The notes under the pieces were generated by a model. That model saw nothing but the letters and a program-made list of their open reading frames with translations. It had not been told where the DNA came from and searched no databases. From Leptospira bouyouniensis (GTDB lineage Bacteria > Spirochaetota > Leptospiria > Leptospirales > Leptospiraceae), in assembly GCF_004769525.1 (NCBI RefSeq), contig NZ_RQFT01000003.1:876561-940560 (forward strand): a stretch of DNA of 64,000 bases, in the 5' to 3' direction. The position numbers and the translations under genes were made by a program. This document shows positions 63,423-64,000 of the stretch, piece by piece; position 1 is the stretch's first letter, and every line of letters begins with the position of its first letter.

Positions 63423-64000
63423 AATACCTGATTCCATCCACAACAATCCAGCTCTCATCAAAAAATAATCCAAATAGGTTCACCTTTTCACCGTCAGGTG
63501 GCAATATTCGAAATCATCACCGGTGTGTTCTATTCGTAAGTCACTCCAACCATTGTTAAATCGGTGGAACGGGATCTGAATTGTTTTGTAGTTCAGACAA
63601 TACCGACTTCCAACCAATGATTATGTTCTCGATCTCATTACAATTGACAGATTCAATTAGAATCGAATTGAGTTAAATCAGAATACCAGATAATAAGAAT
63701 TAGGTGAATCATTACACCATGGATTTTCTCATAATCAATCGTATTTTTAATATTAGGTGGGCCTCGCTTTAGTGCGAGCTCACACCCTAACTATGGTTTC
63801 ACCTTGTTCAAAACATCTGACTGGTGGACGTAGATCACTTTCGTTCTTGACCGAATTATGTCTCATAACACAGTAAACCCAAATCAGAAACTCATAAAAA
63901 AAAATGGCTCTTCCATCCATGAACTGCGAACTTTTTTATAAAAGCTTGTTGACCGCTTAGGTTTTGAAATTACTTTGGTTTTTACCGCATGAATCGTTAG
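63423..64000. other. Gene-free tail with a small hairpin
   Basis: No reading frame of useful length with a start and a ribosome site is visible on either strand, and I recognise no degraded gene. The only clear structure is CTCGC (63763-63767), loop TTTAGT, GCGAG (63774-63778) inside a short GC-rich patch with flanking GGG and CCC. This may be a fragment of another intergenic repeat. The rest is AT-rich sequence, perhaps the promoter region of a gene beyond the window. Confidence 0.45.

Noticed and set aside
63275..63559. Plus-strand frame running through repeat copy C
   Set aside because: It begins inside the GNAT gene and consists largely of repeat sequence.
1..64000. tRNA, rRNA, CRISPR array, intact insertion sequence or prophage
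   Set aside because: I looked for cloverleaf signatures, regularly spaced repeats and transposase motifs by eye and found none convincing; a tool search would be more reliable.

Overview
The window looks like a chromosomal segment of a spirochaete, almost certainly Leptospira and probably a free-living (saprophytic) lineage. The DNA is AT-rich. Many genes encode lipoproteins with loose spirochaetal lipoboxes (xxxC after a short hydrophobic leader), and second-messenger and sensory proteins are dense. There is a MotA stator protein, a chemotaxis receptor and a eukaryote-type NADP isocitrate dehydrogenase. I saw no tRNA, rRNA, CRISPR array, prophage or intact insertion sequence. The genus call rests on overall resemblance, not on a search.

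Layout. 1-3.1 kb: end of an unrecognised gene, icd with a clear terminator, and a class III nucleotide cyclase. 3.1-5.1 kb: a GT2 glycosyltransferase, then a decaying stretch with a secreted-protein gene apparently split by a frameshift and a rhomboid-protease remnant. 5.1-9.2 kb: a sodium/solute symporter divergent from an LLM flavin monooxygenase and aldo/keto reductase pair. 9.2-15.9 kb: a GAF-like protein, DUF4180, an ArsR/AHSA1 pair with an operator-like palindrome, a YiiX-like peptidase, an SDR, a lipoprotein hydrolase and an acyl-CoA dehydrogenase. 16-21.7 kb: GNAT, a multi-PAS protein with no ATPase domain, a GGDEF cyclase and an Old Yellow Enzyme. 21.7-24.2 kb: the arsenic operon arsR-arsC-DUF6428-ACR3 with an operator. 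24.4-35.9 kb: DUF445, an epimerase, a giant Ig-like-repeat lipoprotein, an ABC ATPase, a GHKL-HDOD fusion, a DUF115 protein and an acidic-tailed omega-like protein. 36-40.1 kb: a thioredoxin-like lipoprotein, an amidotransferase and secA.

40.2-45.4 kb is the most interesting part. A well-formed cobalamin riboswitch (minus strand, about 41983-42118) precedes two GTG-start lipoproteins. One resembles the surface proteins found in corrinoid-uptake loci. Directly upstream lie a lipoprotein-type di-haem cytochrome c peroxidase and a methyl-accepting chemotaxis protein. 45.4-50.7 kb: small lipoproteins, a beta-barrel porin, a CCA/poly(A) nucleotidyltransferase, a Fur-family regulator and RNase H. 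50.9-56.6 kb: an RlmK-like methyltransferase, an orphan MotA behind a large membrane/TPR protein, and a processive GT2. 56.6-62.8 kb: a plus-strand run with a small Cys protein, an RnfC-like iron-sulfur protein, a membrane protein, PTS EIIA, DppB/DppC-like permeases and a PEGA protein. 63-64 kb: a GNAT gene and a long gene-free tail.

A GC-rich dispersed repeat of about 75 bp occurs three times (16.0, 50.8 and 63.4 kb), always between genes. A second GC-rich palindromic element lies at 16.6 kb. Many genes have weak or no visible Shine-Dalgarno sequence. Where a strong one decided a start codon, I moved the start and said so.
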